In this document: positions 9,630-18,875 of the stretch, in pieces
Position numbering within the stretch: the first letter of the stretch is position 1
How the letters are laid out: every line of letters begins with the position of its first letter
Assembly (NCBI GenBank): GCA_945870425.1
Contig: CAMBSD010000014.1
Location: forward strand, 28,619 to 92,618
Direction: 5' to 3'
DNA length: 64,000 nucleotides
Source: Chitinophaga pinensis
Lineage (GTDB): Bacteria > Bacteroidota > Bacteroidia > UKL13-3
Notes under the pieces: model-generated
The model's input: the letters and a program-made list of their open reading frames with translations, nothing else
Database searches by the model: none
Told to the model about the DNA's origin: nothing
Program-made: the position numbers and the translations under genes

Positions 9630-10784
9630 TTATATTTTTTGTGATTTGCCTAATTTGCTAACATATATTAAAATAAATCCCAACAAAATTAAGGCTGACG
9701 AAATCAATTCAGCTTGGGTTATTGCATGATTAAAAATATTATAAGTAGTATTGATCCTGATTTTTTCAATCATAAATCTTTCAGTTCCATTAAGAATGAG
9801 GTATACTCCAAATAATAAACCAGGTGAGCTAAATTGCTTTCTCATTTGCCATAAAACCACGAATAATAAAATACAGATTATAGCTTCATATAATGGGGTA
9901 GGGTATACAAAATTTGGTAATTCACTGCAATGATTACCGATACAATTTTGAATAGGAATGCCTTCATTCAATACATTATGAGGGTATTTATAAGACCAAA
10001 GCCAATCTGGTAAACTACTCATCCAATTTGGTTTTGCTGAAAGATTATCAATTCCCCAATCACCATCACCGCTTAAATGACAACCGAGTCTGCCAACTCC
10101 ATAAGCCAACATTAATCCTGGTGCCGCAGCATCTATCATGTGCAATGGAGGGATGTTATTTTTGCTTGTGTAAACTAAAACGGCTATTGCAGCCATAATT
10201 AGTCCGCCATAAAAAGTTAATCCACTAAATGAAATTAGGCTGCCCCAGGGGTCAAGAGCAAATTCATCAATGTTTTCTAGGTTATGGAATATTTTAGCAC
10301 CTATTATTCCAACAATTCCAGCAATAGCTAAAATATTTCCCATGTGTTGGTATGGGTGAAATGTTATATTTCTCTCTTCGATTTCTTTTCCTCTGATTTT
10401 CTCAGCTTCTTTGTATTTAGTATAATATCCATAGGCACCACCAACTAAAGCCCCAAACCAACTGCCTTTGGCTGATAATAGAAATAATTGAGGGTTTTGT
10501 ACCAAAGCATCATAATCTAAAATCATTTCAAGAAATTTGAAACCTACAAATGCTGAAATAATAGTTGTGGTTATGAAATCAATCGCACTTATAGGCTCAT
10601 TTAGTCTGATTTTTTTAATAGAAGAGCTGATAACTCCAATGTTTTCTTTACGTTTTAATTCTGACTGGGTAGCCCAAAAAGCACCAAGGAATGATAAACC
10701 AAGAAAAAAGCCGAAGGTCTGAACGGGTAATGGAATATAGATACCAAATAAATCTAATAGTAAGTCGGAAATTGTTGCGTACAT
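9630..10784 (-). CDS. lgt: Prolipoprotein diacylglyceryl transferase
   Basis: 384 residues with about seven to eight membrane segments. Lgt transfers diacylglycerol from phosphatidylglycerol to the lipobox cysteine of prolipoproteins, the first step of lipoprotein maturation in the inner membrane. The family signature is present as GVGRLGCHLSGDGDWG, and PTPLYEAIICILLF matches the conserved C-terminal segment. It is longer than E. coli Lgt (291 residues) and the signature departs from GRxGNF by having Cys-His where Asn-Phe is usual, a form I recall from other Bacteroidota. The window encodes several lipobox proteins that would be its substrates. Confidence 0.93.
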   Translation of the reverse strand: MYATISDLLLDLFGIYIPLPVQTFGFFLGLSFLGAFWATQSELKRKENIGVISSSIKKIRLNEPISAIDFITTTIISAFVGFKFLEMILDYDALVQNPQLFLLSAKGSWFGALVGGAYGYYTKYKEAEKIRGKEIEERNITFHPYQHMGNILAIAGIVGIIGAKIFHNLENIDEFALDPWGSLISFSGLTFYGGLIMAAIAVLVYTSKNNIPPLHMIDAAAPGLMLAYGVGRLGCHLSGDGDWGIDNLSAKPNWMSSLPDWLWSYKYPHNVLNEGIPIQNCIGNHCSELPNFVYPTPLYEAIICILLFVVLWQMRKQFSSPGLLFGVYLILNGTERFMIEKIRINTTYNIFNHAITQAELISSALILLGFILIYVSKLGKSQKI

Positions 10785-10893
10785 TTTTAATTAATTACTC
10801 TTCACGAAATAAGTCTAACTTTTAGTAATAAAAAAGAAATAATTGTGAATCGAAAAATGGAAACTAGAATTAACAATAAGTTGAAAACTAGAT

Positions 10894-11505
10894 CTACTTA
10901 ATAGCAAAATTATAAGTGAAACCTATCATTATACCACCGGGTTTTAAAGTATTCATTACTTTTTCGCTTAAATCTGATAATTTTTCACCTTGGTTTAGTA
11001 TTACAGAGTATTCGCTGCCAGCAAATAAGATGGAATAACCTAATTCTAAAACAATTCGATTGCCTTTAGGTCTCACCCATTGCCTTTGCATACTAATATT
11101 AAACAAAGTTGCAGGATTTAAGGTAACATCGACATCTCTATTATTGGTAATTCCTAAAGAGTTTTTTACTTCTAAATTATTTGAAAATTTATCTAATCCT
11201 GTAGCCCTTGAAATGCTAATTACTGGGCACCACGAAGTTGAATTTTTGGCATTTAAAACAATACCTAAACCGATTTTATTACCCCACGACCCTATTCCAG
11301 CTGAGGCCTCAATCAAACTAAATTCATTCAATCTTGTGCCTAATTTAATTCCCATTAATCCAGTATTTACATTCAAACCTGTTCCAATTCCGAAATAAAA
11401 CGAAGGATTATTAGGAGCAACATCATATTTGTTATTTTGTGAAAGAGATATATTCTTATTGGTTATAATAATCAGAAGTAGAATACTCAATTTTAATTTA
11501 TTCAT
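10894..11505 (-). CDS. Putative outer-membrane beta-barrel protein, unknown function
   Basis: 203 residues. Hydrophobic N-terminal signal (about residues 1-23), then alternating strand-like segments with aromatic ends (FYFGIGTGLNVNTGLMGIKLG, LELGYSILFAG) and a final IGFTYNFAIK strand typical of small outer-membrane barrels. No specific family recognised. It stands alone between lgt and the serine hydrolase gene. Confidence 0.65.
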   Translation of the reverse strand: MNKLKLSILLLIIITNKNISLSQNNKYDVAPNNPSFYFGIGTGLNVNTGLMGIKLGTRLNEFSLIEASAGIGSWGNKIGLGIVLNAKNSTSWCPVISISRATGLDKFSNNLEVKNSLGITNNRDVDVTLNPATLFNISMQRQWVRPKGNRIVLELGYSILFAGSEYSVILNQGEKLSDLSEKVMNTLKPGGIMIGFTYNFAIK

Positions 11506-11568
11506 ATTTTAATAAATATTAGTCAAAAATAATTACAAATATTTATTAATCAAATAAAATGCTAATTC

Positions 11569-12603
11569 TTATTTTGAGGTTATTTGTATAGTTTGTATCT
11601 GGTTATACACCAAATTGGATGCCTCTTTTATAACCTCAGGCAGTTTTTTTAAATCATTACCTTTGGTCATGATCGTGATAAGGATTGGATTATTATTTAG
11701 GTATATGATAGCAGATTCATGTAATTGTTTTTCGTTGGCATCTCCTGATTCACCGAATTTATGTGCAAGTTGAACATTCGAAGATAAGCCATTTACAATG
11801 CCATTTTTAAAGTCAGATTTGGTAAGTAATCTTAATGCGAACTCTGAATCTTTCATATTTAAATATCCTCCGTTGAACAACACCCTCAGAAAAACAGAAT
11901 ATTCTTTGGCTGATATAGGATAACTTTTAGCATACCAATCAGGTTCACTTAAACCCAAATCAGTGAATACTTTTTTAAATGTTTTTATATCGATAATTCC
12001 ATTTAAAAGCATGGTTGCATTGTTATCAGAATATTGAATCATGTATTCTAATAATTCTTTTATGCTATAGCTCTGACCTGGTTTTATTGATTTGGAAGTG
12101 TATATTGGTTTCTTATCTGTAATCAATGCATTTAGAAATGGAATTTTTTTATTTAAAAAACCAGGATTATCCTCATTCATTTTTAAGAATGTGATAAGTT
12201 GAGGAACTTTTAACAATGAGCCAGGCGAGTATTTTTCATCTTCATTTATAGTCATCCAATCATTATTTGAGTAATCTTTAATGTAAAATGATGCTGATTT
12301 AAGCACGCCACTTTTCTTAAAATTATCGAACAGAATATTTAAACTACCTTTTAGGGGCATTAGTTTATCTCCCTGACAAAGATTATCGATAAGTAAAAGC
12401 GGTTTTATGTAATGCAATCCGCCTAGACGCCTAACTTTATAACTGCAACCGTTACTTTGTATTTGCCCAAGGTTTAGTCTATTTGCCTTGGCATTAGTTG
12501 ACTTGTCATAATTTTTAGTAACTATATATGTGGATGCATTTGAAATGCCCAATAAAATGAGAATAATAAATAGTGAATAGTTTTTATTAAAAATTGATTT
12601 CAT
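11569..12603 (-). CDS. Periplasmic serine hydrolase, class A beta-lactamase-like fold
   Basis: 344 residues. One membrane anchor or uncleaved signal (about 8-25). The penicillin-binding/beta-lactamase motifs are recognisable: SxxK at S129-LLK132 (SPGSLLKVP), SDN at 192-194 (YSDNNA), and a KxG triad form at 282-284 (HKFGE) in place of KTG. The N-terminal ~85 residues before the catalytic domain are extra. Members of this family include PBP-like peptidases, esterases and real beta-lactamases; KFG and the lack of a clear ExxxN omega-loop argue against calling it a resistance enzyme. Substrate unknown. Confidence 0.82.
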   Translation of the reverse strand: MKSIFNKNYSLFIILILLGISNASTYIVTKNYDKSTNAKANRLNLGQIQSNGCSYKVRRLGGLHYIKPLLLIDNLCQGDKLMPLKGSLNILFDNFKKSGVLKSASFYIKDYSNNDWMTINEDEKYSPGSLLKVPQLITFLKMNEDNPGFLNKKIPFLNALITDKKPIYTSKSIKPGQSYSIKELLEYMIQYSDNNATMLLNGIIDIKTFKKVFTDLGLSEPDWYAKSYPISAKEYSVFLRVLFNGGYLNMKDSEFALRLLTKSDFKNGIVNGLSSNVQLAHKFGESGDANEKQLHESAIIYLNNNPILITIMTKGNDLKKLPEVIKEASNLVYNQIQTIQITSK

Positions 12604-12700
12604 GGGTAATAGTAAACAGCGTTCGAATTTACCAAGACAAGTATGTAAACAATGTCACAAATCGTCTTTTAAGAAATGATTAAGATTGATTTAAATCAAG

Positions 12701-13171
12701 TTAAATCAGGCCTTGAAGCGATTGGTTTTCGTACTCTGTGTCTATCAATAGATTCCCACCATCAGCGGCTTGGGTGGCTAATTGATCACATCTTTCATTT
12801 TCAATATGACCAGCATGTCCTTTAATCCATTTGAAATTTATATTATGAAGTTTATATAATACTAAAAATTTTCTCCAAAGGTCTGGATTTTTTTTATTCT
12901 TAAATCCTTTTGCTTGCCAACCAAATACCCATTTCTTTTCAACCGCCTCACAAACATATTTACTATCTGTGTGAATGGTAACATCCATATTGGATAGTTT
13001 TAATTGCTCTAGTGCGATAATAACAGCTAGCAATTCCATTCTATTGTTTGTGGTGTGCTTATAGCCTTGTGCAAGTTCTTTTCGATGTTTGCCACTAATC
13101 ATAACTATGCCATAGCCTCCTGGTCCTGGATTTCCTCTTGCTGAGCCATCCGTGAAAATATCTACTTTCAA
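12701..13171 (-). CDS. rnhA: Ribonuclease HI
   Basis: 156 residues, the usual size. It degrades the RNA strand of RNA-DNA hybrids in the cytoplasm. The four carboxylates are visible: D8 (FTDGSARGNPGPGG), E46 (NNRMELLA), D69 (HTDSKYV) and D129 (RCDQLA), with the catalytic H119 in WIKGHAGH. The next minus-strand gene upstream stops only 6 bases before this start, so the two probably share a transcript. Confidence 0.96.
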   Translation of the reverse strand: MKVDIFTDGSARGNPGPGGYGIVMISGKHRKELAQGYKHTTNNRMELLAVIIALEQLKLSNMDVTIHTDSKYVCEAVEKKWVFGWQAKGFKNKKNPDLWRKFLVLYKLHNINFKWIKGHAGHIENERCDQLATQAADGGNLLIDTEYENQSLQGLI

Positions 13172-13177
13172 ATTGTA

Positions 13178-13699
13178 TTATTTAGTATTCGATAGTTTAA
13201 AAGTACCCGATACTTTAACAGTAAGGGGCTCAACACCGCGCTCTGCAGAAGGTGTGATGATTAAATCCAAATCCACTTTCCACGTGTTGGCATTAATTAA
13301 TTTTCCTTTGATGCTGCCTCCATTTATTTTGTAGTTACCTCTATCAAGGCAAAAACAACTTCTTGTATAATAGGCTTTCGCTGCTATAAGCGAGTCACCA
13401 GTAAGGACAAATGATTTAGTCTTACTATCTATTTGAAAAACTATTCGCTCTCTATATTCGTCATCGGCAACACTCTCTCTATCCTTAGCTTTAAAATTAT
13501 AATCGAAAACCATTTTATTTCCTTTAATTACATCATAATCAAAATAAATATTATCGGCTTGGTTCAATTTGATGGAACTGCCTTTGTTTATTTTAAATGT
13601 TTTAATTTCAGGTGTAACTTTTTCTTTTTTTGGCGATTTAACTTGGGCAGAAAGCCAAGTTATATTTAAAAGTGCAAGAACTATCAATAGATTTTTCAT
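13178..13699 (-). CDS. Exported protein of unknown function
   Basis: 173 residues with a signal peptide (to about residue 18, WLSAQ). The mature part is basic at the N-terminus (KSPKKEK), then strand-rich, with a short Cys pair (RSCFCLDRG) that could form a disulfide. I do not recognise the family. It lies 6 bases upstream of rnhA. Confidence 0.65.
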   Translation of the reverse strand: MKNLLIVLALLNITWLSAQVKSPKKEKVTPEIKTFKINKGSSIKLNQADNIYFDYDVIKGNKMVFDYNFKAKDRESVADDEYRERIVFQIDSKTKSFVLTGDSLIAAKAYYTRSCFCLDRGNYKINGGSIKGKLINANTWKVDLDLIITPSAERGVEPLTVKVSGTFKLSNTK

Positions 13700-13819
13700 A
13701 GTTCAAAAATAAACACTTACCTTCAATTTTCTAAAAACACTTGAATATTTTCTATCAATGGTTGAAGAATACCTTAAAGATGTTTATTTCGTGAGTCAAA
13801 TAAATACTCAGATTAGCAA

Positions 13820-14755
13820 TTGATAATGGATTTTAAGTCATTTTTCTTTTTGTGTTTAGGCTGTTTAAATTACATCCTGTTGAGCACGGTCGTGTTTATT
13901 TTTTTTATTTTCCTCATTTTTTTTAGCAACAATTTCAGGAAAAAGCCTAATCTCAAGAAATACAGCCAATACATGTACTTCCTATTCTTTTTCCTATTTG
14001 GCTCACTAGGATATTTATGGCAAGATGCTATTGCAGCAGTTCTTAATAAATCAGATGGATTAATATTTCCAATTATTTTGAACCTTTTGTTATATGCGCT
14101 AGTATGCGGTGCAATAGGTGCTTTGATAGGATATACTATTTATTGGTTATCTCTTAGGGTGAAACCATTGCACCAAATTAGATTTATTAATATTTCTCTG
14201 CTTTTCTTCCTTTTTTTGTTGCTCTCCATTATATTGGTTAAACCATTTTATGAAAGTTTTCAAGTGTTTGTTAAACATGATAAAAAATCCAAATTAGGTG
14301 GAATTGTTCGTAATGAAATTGGTCTAAATAAAGAAGAGCTTAATGATAATATGAAAATCAAATTATCTTCTTTTAAAGAATGCATGGCCTTTGATATTCG
14401 AGATACTTTAGATGTCTTTTCGGATGGTGGAAATACAATTACTATAAGACAAACAGGTACTAGTCAGTTTTATACACATACACTTTCAACAGATAATATT
14501 TTGGATGTTAAAGCTACGATTGTAAAGTCTAATAAAGGACCAAAATATCTTGTTGTACTAGCATTGATGAGACCTATTAGCGGTTTGTCAAGTCTATTGA
14601 TATTTAATAAATATGGGCAGTGTTTATATGAAGAATTGCTGAACGATTTTGATTATGGAATGGCTAAAGACAATAAAAATGTAATCATCATAAAGAAACA
14701 AACTTTCATTTCTGATAGTATTGTATTTGTACCAAAATGGAAAATTAGATTCTAG
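13820..14755 (+). CDS. Membrane protein of unknown function
   Basis: 311 residues. Four predicted membrane segments occupy the first ~150 residues (one very Phe/Ile-rich at 13-35, then near 50-65, 85-108 and 125-145), followed by a soluble ~160-residue domain with strand-like segments. The start could be the ATG given or the second ATG two codons later (MDFKS). No family recognised. It ends 16 bases from the convergent dihydroorotase gene. Confidence 0.7.
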   Translation: MIMDFKSFFFLCLGCLNYILLSTVVFIFFIFLIFFSNNFRKKPNLKKYSQYMYFLFFFLFGSLGYLWQDAIAAVLNKSDGLIFPIILNLLLYALVCGAIGALIGYTIYWLSLRVKPLHQIRFINISLLFFLFLLLSIILVKPFYESFQVFVKHDKKSKLGGIVRNEIGLNKEELNDNMKIKLSSFKECMAFDIRDTLDVFSDGGNTITIRQTGTSQFYTHTLSTDNILDVKATIVKSNKGPKYLVVLALMRPISGLSSLLIFNKYGQCLYEELLNDFDYGMAKDNKNVIIIKKQTFISDSIVFVPKWKIRF

Positions 14756-14771
14756 AGAAATTTATTAAAAA

Positions 14772-16109
14772 CTATCTATTAAACCTCAATCTTAAACCTT
14801 TTTCGCTCTCATCAAACAAACCATTGTTGTATACATGATTACCATTTACAAAAGTGTGACGAACAACAGAATGGAAGATTTGTCCTTCGAATGGACTCCA
14901 AGCGCATTTGTATAAAATATTATCCTTGCTAACGGTATAGTTATTATTTAAGTCAACCAAAACTAAATCTGCGAAGTAACCTTCCCTAATAAAGCCTCTT
15001 CGGTCTATCTCAAACATCTCAGCTACATTATGACTCATTTTTTGCACGATGGTTTCTAGGCTAATTTTACCTTGTTTATGAAACTCTAGCATCGCATTTA
15101 ATGAGTGCTGCACCAGGGGGCCACCAGATGGGGCTTTTAAATAGGTTTGCTCCTTTTCTTCAATGGTGTGTGGTGCATGGTCGGTAGCTATCACATCAAT
15201 TCTTCCATCCAAAACTGCTTTGAAAATAGCATCTCTATCTTCTGCTGTTTTTACAGCTGGATTCCATTTAATAGAATTACCTTTTTCTGCATAATCTGCA
15301 TCACTAAACCAAAGATGATGAACACATGCCTCAGCCGTTATGCGTTTTTGGCTTAGTGGTATGTCGTTTCTGAATAGTTCTAATTCCTTTGCTGTGCTAA
15401 TATGTAAAATATGTAATCGGGTATTGTATTTTTTTGCTAGTTCAATGGCAAAAGATGAAGATGCATAACATGCTTCAGCAGTTCTTATTTTAGGATGAAA
15501 CTCAGTTGTAATATCCAATCCATACTCTTGTTTAATTTTTTCTGCATTTGCTTTAATCATTGGGTCATCCTCACAATGGGTAGCAATCAAAGTTTTTACA
15601 TTTTTAAAAATAGCATTTAACGATTCAGGATTATCAACCAACATATCTCCTGTTGAAGACCCCATGAATATTTTAACACCACAAACCTTTGTTTCATCCA
15701 CCTTTAGTAATTCATCCAAATTGGTATTGGTTGTACCCATAAAAAATGAATAGTTAGCCAATGAGCATTCAGAAGCGCGGGAGTATTTTTGTTCAAGTAA
15801 ATCGATTGTTGTAGCACTAGGACTCGTATTTGGCATTTCCATATAACTTGTAATTCCACCCGCCACGGCTGCCTTGGCCTCTGTATATATTTCTCCTTTA
15901 TGAGTGAGGCCTGGCTCACGAAAATGCACCTGGTCGTCAATAATACCAGGCAACATATACATACCATATGCATCAATAATTTTGTCGGCATAGATGGCAA
16001 TGCCATTTGTGTCAATTTTTTCGATAAAATTATCTTTAACTAGCACATCAGCATGATAGGTTTTTCCTTCATTGACAAGCAAAGCATTTTTAATTAAAAT
16101 GGTAGGCAT
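14772..16109 (-). CDS. pyrC: Dihydroorotase
   Basis: 445 residues, class I dihydroorotase of the amidohydrolase superfamily. It closes carbamoyl-aspartate to dihydroorotate in pyrimidine synthesis. Visible: PGIIDDQVHFREPG near residues 54-67, the metal-bridging lysine region VCGVKIFMGSSTG, HCEDD, HILHISTA and the ATDHAPH motif near 310. The first metal-binding His of the usual DxHxH is a Gln (DDQVH). I recall the same Gln in other Bacteroidota enzymes, so this is probably a lineage form, not damage. Allantoinase is an alternative but less likely. Confidence 0.9.
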   Translation of the reverse strand: MPTILIKNALLVNEGKTYHADVLVKDNFIEKIDTNGIAIYADKIIDAYGMYMLPGIIDDQVHFREPGLTHKGEIYTEAKAAVAGGITSYMEMPNTSPSATTIDLLEQKYSRASECSLANYSFFMGTTNTNLDELLKVDETKVCGVKIFMGSSTGDMLVDNPESLNAIFKNVKTLIATHCEDDPMIKANAEKIKQEYGLDITTEFHPKIRTAEACYASSSFAIELAKKYNTRLHILHISTAKELELFRNDIPLSQKRITAEACVHHLWFSDADYAEKGNSIKWNPAVKTAEDRDAIFKAVLDGRIDVIATDHAPHTIEEKEQTYLKAPSGGPLVQHSLNAMLEFHKQGKISLETIVQKMSHNVAEMFEIDRRGFIREGYFADLVLVDLNNNYTVSKDNILYKCAWSPFEGQIFHSVVRHTFVNGNHVYNNGLFDESEKGLRLRFNR

Positions 16110-16204
16110 ACGTTTTTACAAAATTCTTTTGCGAACATAAATAATTAGTAAGAAAAAGTTTGAATAATCTAAACAAAATTCTATACTTAACTAGATTTAG
16201 TTGT

Positions 16205-17311
16205 TTAGGATGAATAAAGCAATTTCAGAATTTCAGATGCTGCCTTATCACTTGCGCCCACTCCAAATAAATTTCTAAGTGTTACATAATCACTTAAAAG
16301 AATATCTCGTTTATTTCCATTTGGCATAATGGCTTCAAATTCCAATTTCAATCGAGTTTCGTTAAAATCCGATTGAATCAATTCGCAAATAGCCTCCCTA
16401 TTCAGGTTTAAATTCACGAGCGAAATGTATTTTATCTTAACCAACATTTTAGCAATCCTATAAGAAATTGGATGCGCCACATAGGCACAAACTTGAGGTA
16501 TATTAAACAAGGCAGTTTCTAAAGTCGCAGTTCCGCTACAAACAATAGCAGCAATTGAATGACTTAAAATATCATAAGTTTGATTGTAAATTATTTTTAC
16601 ATTTTGGTTTTCATAAGCAGCATAAAAATCTTTTGAAATTGATGGTGCGCCAGCCACTAAAAATTGATAATTTGGATAGGATTGGGCTAATTTTATCATT
16701 AAAGGCAATGTGGTTTTTATCTCTTGTTTTCTGCTCCCAGGCAAAAGTGCTATAATGGGTTTTTCACTTAATTGGTTTCGTTTTCTAAAAGAAGGATTAG
16801 GGTTGAATTGGTGAATTTCATCCATCAAAGGATTCCCCACATAAGCAGTTTTTACATCCCACTTTTTGAAATAATCCACTTCGAAAGGAAAAATAAGTAA
16901 AAGTAAGTCTACAAATTTTTCAAGTTTTTTGGCTCTATTTTCTTTCCAAGCCCATACTTTTGGAGATATGTAATAAACAACCTTGATACCTTTAGATTTA
17001 CAAAATTCAGCAATGCGTAAATTAAATCCGGGGTAGTCAATCAAAATAACCACATCAGGTGCAAATGAGCTTATTTGTTTTTGGCACAAATTTATATTGG
17101 CAAAGATGCTTCGTATATTTATTAAAACCTCAACAAAACCCATGATGCTTACATTTTTGTAATGCATTAAAAGTCCTTGAGCTTGATGGGCCATTTTATC
17201 TCCACCCCAAAAATTAAATTGGGCTGAATTATCTTTTTGTTTTATCGATTTTATAAGGTTGGCACCATGCAAATCGCCACTTGCCTCTCCTGCAACTATA
17301 AAATATTTCAT
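16205..17311 (-). CDS. lpxB: Lipid-A-disaccharide synthase
   Basis: 368 residues, normal for LpxB (GT19). It joins lipid X and UDP-2,3-diacylglucosamine to make the lipid A disaccharide at the inner membrane. The opening VAGEASGDLHGANLI, FWGGDKMAHQ, DYPGFNLRIA, YYISPKVWAWKENR and LLPGSRKQEI are diagnostic. It stands alone rather than in the lpx cluster found in Proteobacteria. It starts 59 bases from the putative divergent promoter of the coiled-coil gene. Confidence 0.96.
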   Translation of the reverse strand: MKYFIVAGEASGDLHGANLIKSIKQKDNSAQFNFWGGDKMAHQAQGLLMHYKNVSIMGFVEVLINIRSIFANINLCQKQISSFAPDVVILIDYPGFNLRIAEFCKSKGIKVVYYISPKVWAWKENRAKKLEKFVDLLLLIFPFEVDYFKKWDVKTAYVGNPLMDEIHQFNPNPSFRKRNQLSEKPIIALLPGSRKQEIKTTLPLMIKLAQSYPNYQFLVAGAPSISKDFYAAYENQNVKIIYNQTYDILSHSIAAIVCSGTATLETALFNIPQVCAYVAHPISYRIAKMLVKIKYISLVNLNLNREAICELIQSDFNETRLKLEFEAIMPNGNKRDILLSDYVTLRNLFGVGASDKAASEILKLLYSS

Positions 17312-17411
17312 TTCGGCTGCAATGTAAAAGTAATAATTTACGTTTTGTTCATAACTAGATAGTTTTTAATTGCTTGAAGCTATTTACTTTGCATTATTAA
17401 TTTTAAACATC

Positions 17412-18305
17412 ATGTCAGAAAATAAAAACATCCGCAGCAGTATGCTCCTTTTGCTATTGCTTTTAATTGGTTCGGTAGGCTTTAATGTTTACCAATTTAA
17501 TAATCATAACACCACTGTCGTTCATTACAACAATGAGGTGGATAGCCTAATTACTGTGAGGATAGATGTTGAGAGAGAGCTTGCTTCAACCGAAATGGAG
17601 TTAGAAAAATATAGAGGTATTGCCGGAAACTTAGATACTTTGTTGAATGAGGCTAATGGCAAAATTGCAGAAAAAGAAAGTCAAATACGTAGTTTGATTG
17701 CCAAAGAAAAAAATTCTACTAAATTGAGTAAAAAGTTGAAAACTGAATTGGCCGAACTTAAAGAATTACGAGATGAATTCTTGGATAAGATAGATGTTTT
17801 AATGGCTGAAAATAAAAAATTGAAGGAAGACAATGCTCAGTTGAACACTGCTTTGGGGGATGTTACACAACAAAAAAATATGTTGGAACAGAAGGTAACA
17901 ACGGCATCCCAACTGAAAGCTGAATATGTGAAAGTGGCGTCATTTAAAAAGAAAAACAGCGGCAAATTCGTTGAATCCGTTCTAGCTAAAAAAACCAATA
18001 AAATTGAAGCTTGCTTGACAGTAATGGATAATAAAGTAAGCGGCACTGGGGATAAAATGGTTTATTTAAGAATAATGTCACCTAATGGAAAACCTTTGAT
18101 GGGCAATACCAGAGCAGAATTGAAAACAGTGGAAGGAGAAGCAGTAGATGCCACTGCTTCGCAAAAAATTAATTATAATGGCGAAAAACAAAATATTTGT
18201 TTGAATTATGAAAATGATGAGCGAATACTAGAAAGTGGTACTTATACTATAGAAGTATTCATCGAGAATACATTGGTTCATTCAAGCAGTTACGTCTTAA
18301 GATAG
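17412..18305 (+). CDS. Single-span membrane protein with long coiled coil
   Basis: 297 residues from the ATG at MSENKN. I prefer this to the ORF track's upstream TTG because a Bacteroidota-type -7 element (TTACTTTG, one mismatch) overlaps the longer version. A membrane helix (about 10-28) is followed by a periplasmic coiled coil (about 40-185, rich in E/K/L heptads) and a strand-rich C-terminal domain (about 200-297). It may be a spacer or scaffold protein in the periplasm; no family recognised. Its TAG stop overlaps the GTG start of the broken GNAT gene by one base. Confidence 0.75.
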   Translation: MSENKNIRSSMLLLLLLLIGSVGFNVYQFNNHNTTVVHYNNEVDSLITVRIDVERELASTEMELEKYRGIAGNLDTLLNEANGKIAEKESQIRSLIAKEKNSTKLSKKLKTELAELKELRDEFLDKIDVLMAENKKLKEDNAQLNTALGDVTQQKNMLEQKVTTASQLKAEYVKVASFKKKNSGKFVESVLAKKTNKIEACLTVMDNKVSGTGDKMVYLRIMSPNGKPLMGNTRAELKTVEGEAVDATASQKINYNGEKQNICLNYENDERILESGTYTIEVFIENTLVHSSSYVLR

Positions 18306-18766
18306 TGTTGGAAACACATTTCAAAATAAAAGAAGCAGAGGTTTCTGATGTTTTACTCATTCAGCAATTAATTACTGAGTTGGCCGAATATGAGAAACTT
18401 TTGCCTCAAATGATAGCAACGACCGAGTTGCTGACAATGCACCTATTTGGTTCAAAGCCCATTGCGCATGTATTTTTAGCATATGAAAATAATGAGCCAA
18501 TAGGCTTTGCACTCTACTTTTATAATTTCTCCACTTTTGTAGGTAAGCTAGGCATTTATTTGGAAGACCTATACATAAAATAATCATACAGAGGAAAGGG
18601 CTATGGCAAAGCCTTGCTCGAAAAAATTATTTTGAAAGCAAAAGAACAGGATTGCGGTAGGGTGGAGTGGTCGGTGCTTGATTGGAATAAACCTGCCATT
18701 GAATTCTATAATAAAATGGGCGCTCAACCTATGGATGAATGGACTACCTTTAGAATTAGTTTGTAG
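18305..18766 (+). pseudogene. GNAT-family N-acetyltransferase interrupted by one in-frame TAA
   Basis: The first 92 codons read as the N-terminal half of a GNAT acetyltransferase (IKEAEVSDVLLIQQLITELAEYE ... YLEDLYIK). A TAA at 18581-18583 stops it. The same frame then continues without gap as SYRGKGYGKALLEK and WNKPAIEFYNKMGA, i.e. the acetyl-CoA binding motif A/B, to a TAG at 18764. Together they make about 153 residues, normal for the diamine/PaiA-like group. CAA to TAA (one C to T change) would restore the gene as IKQSYRGKG. A product of only the first half would lack the cofactor site. Confidence 0.88.
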
Positions 18767-18875
18767 TAAAATCTACTCTGATTTTATTAATCAATCTCAA
18801 TTAATTATTTTTAATGAGCTATTTACTTTTTCATTTCATTTGGTTTATTTGCAGAACTAAACTATACAAATGGAT

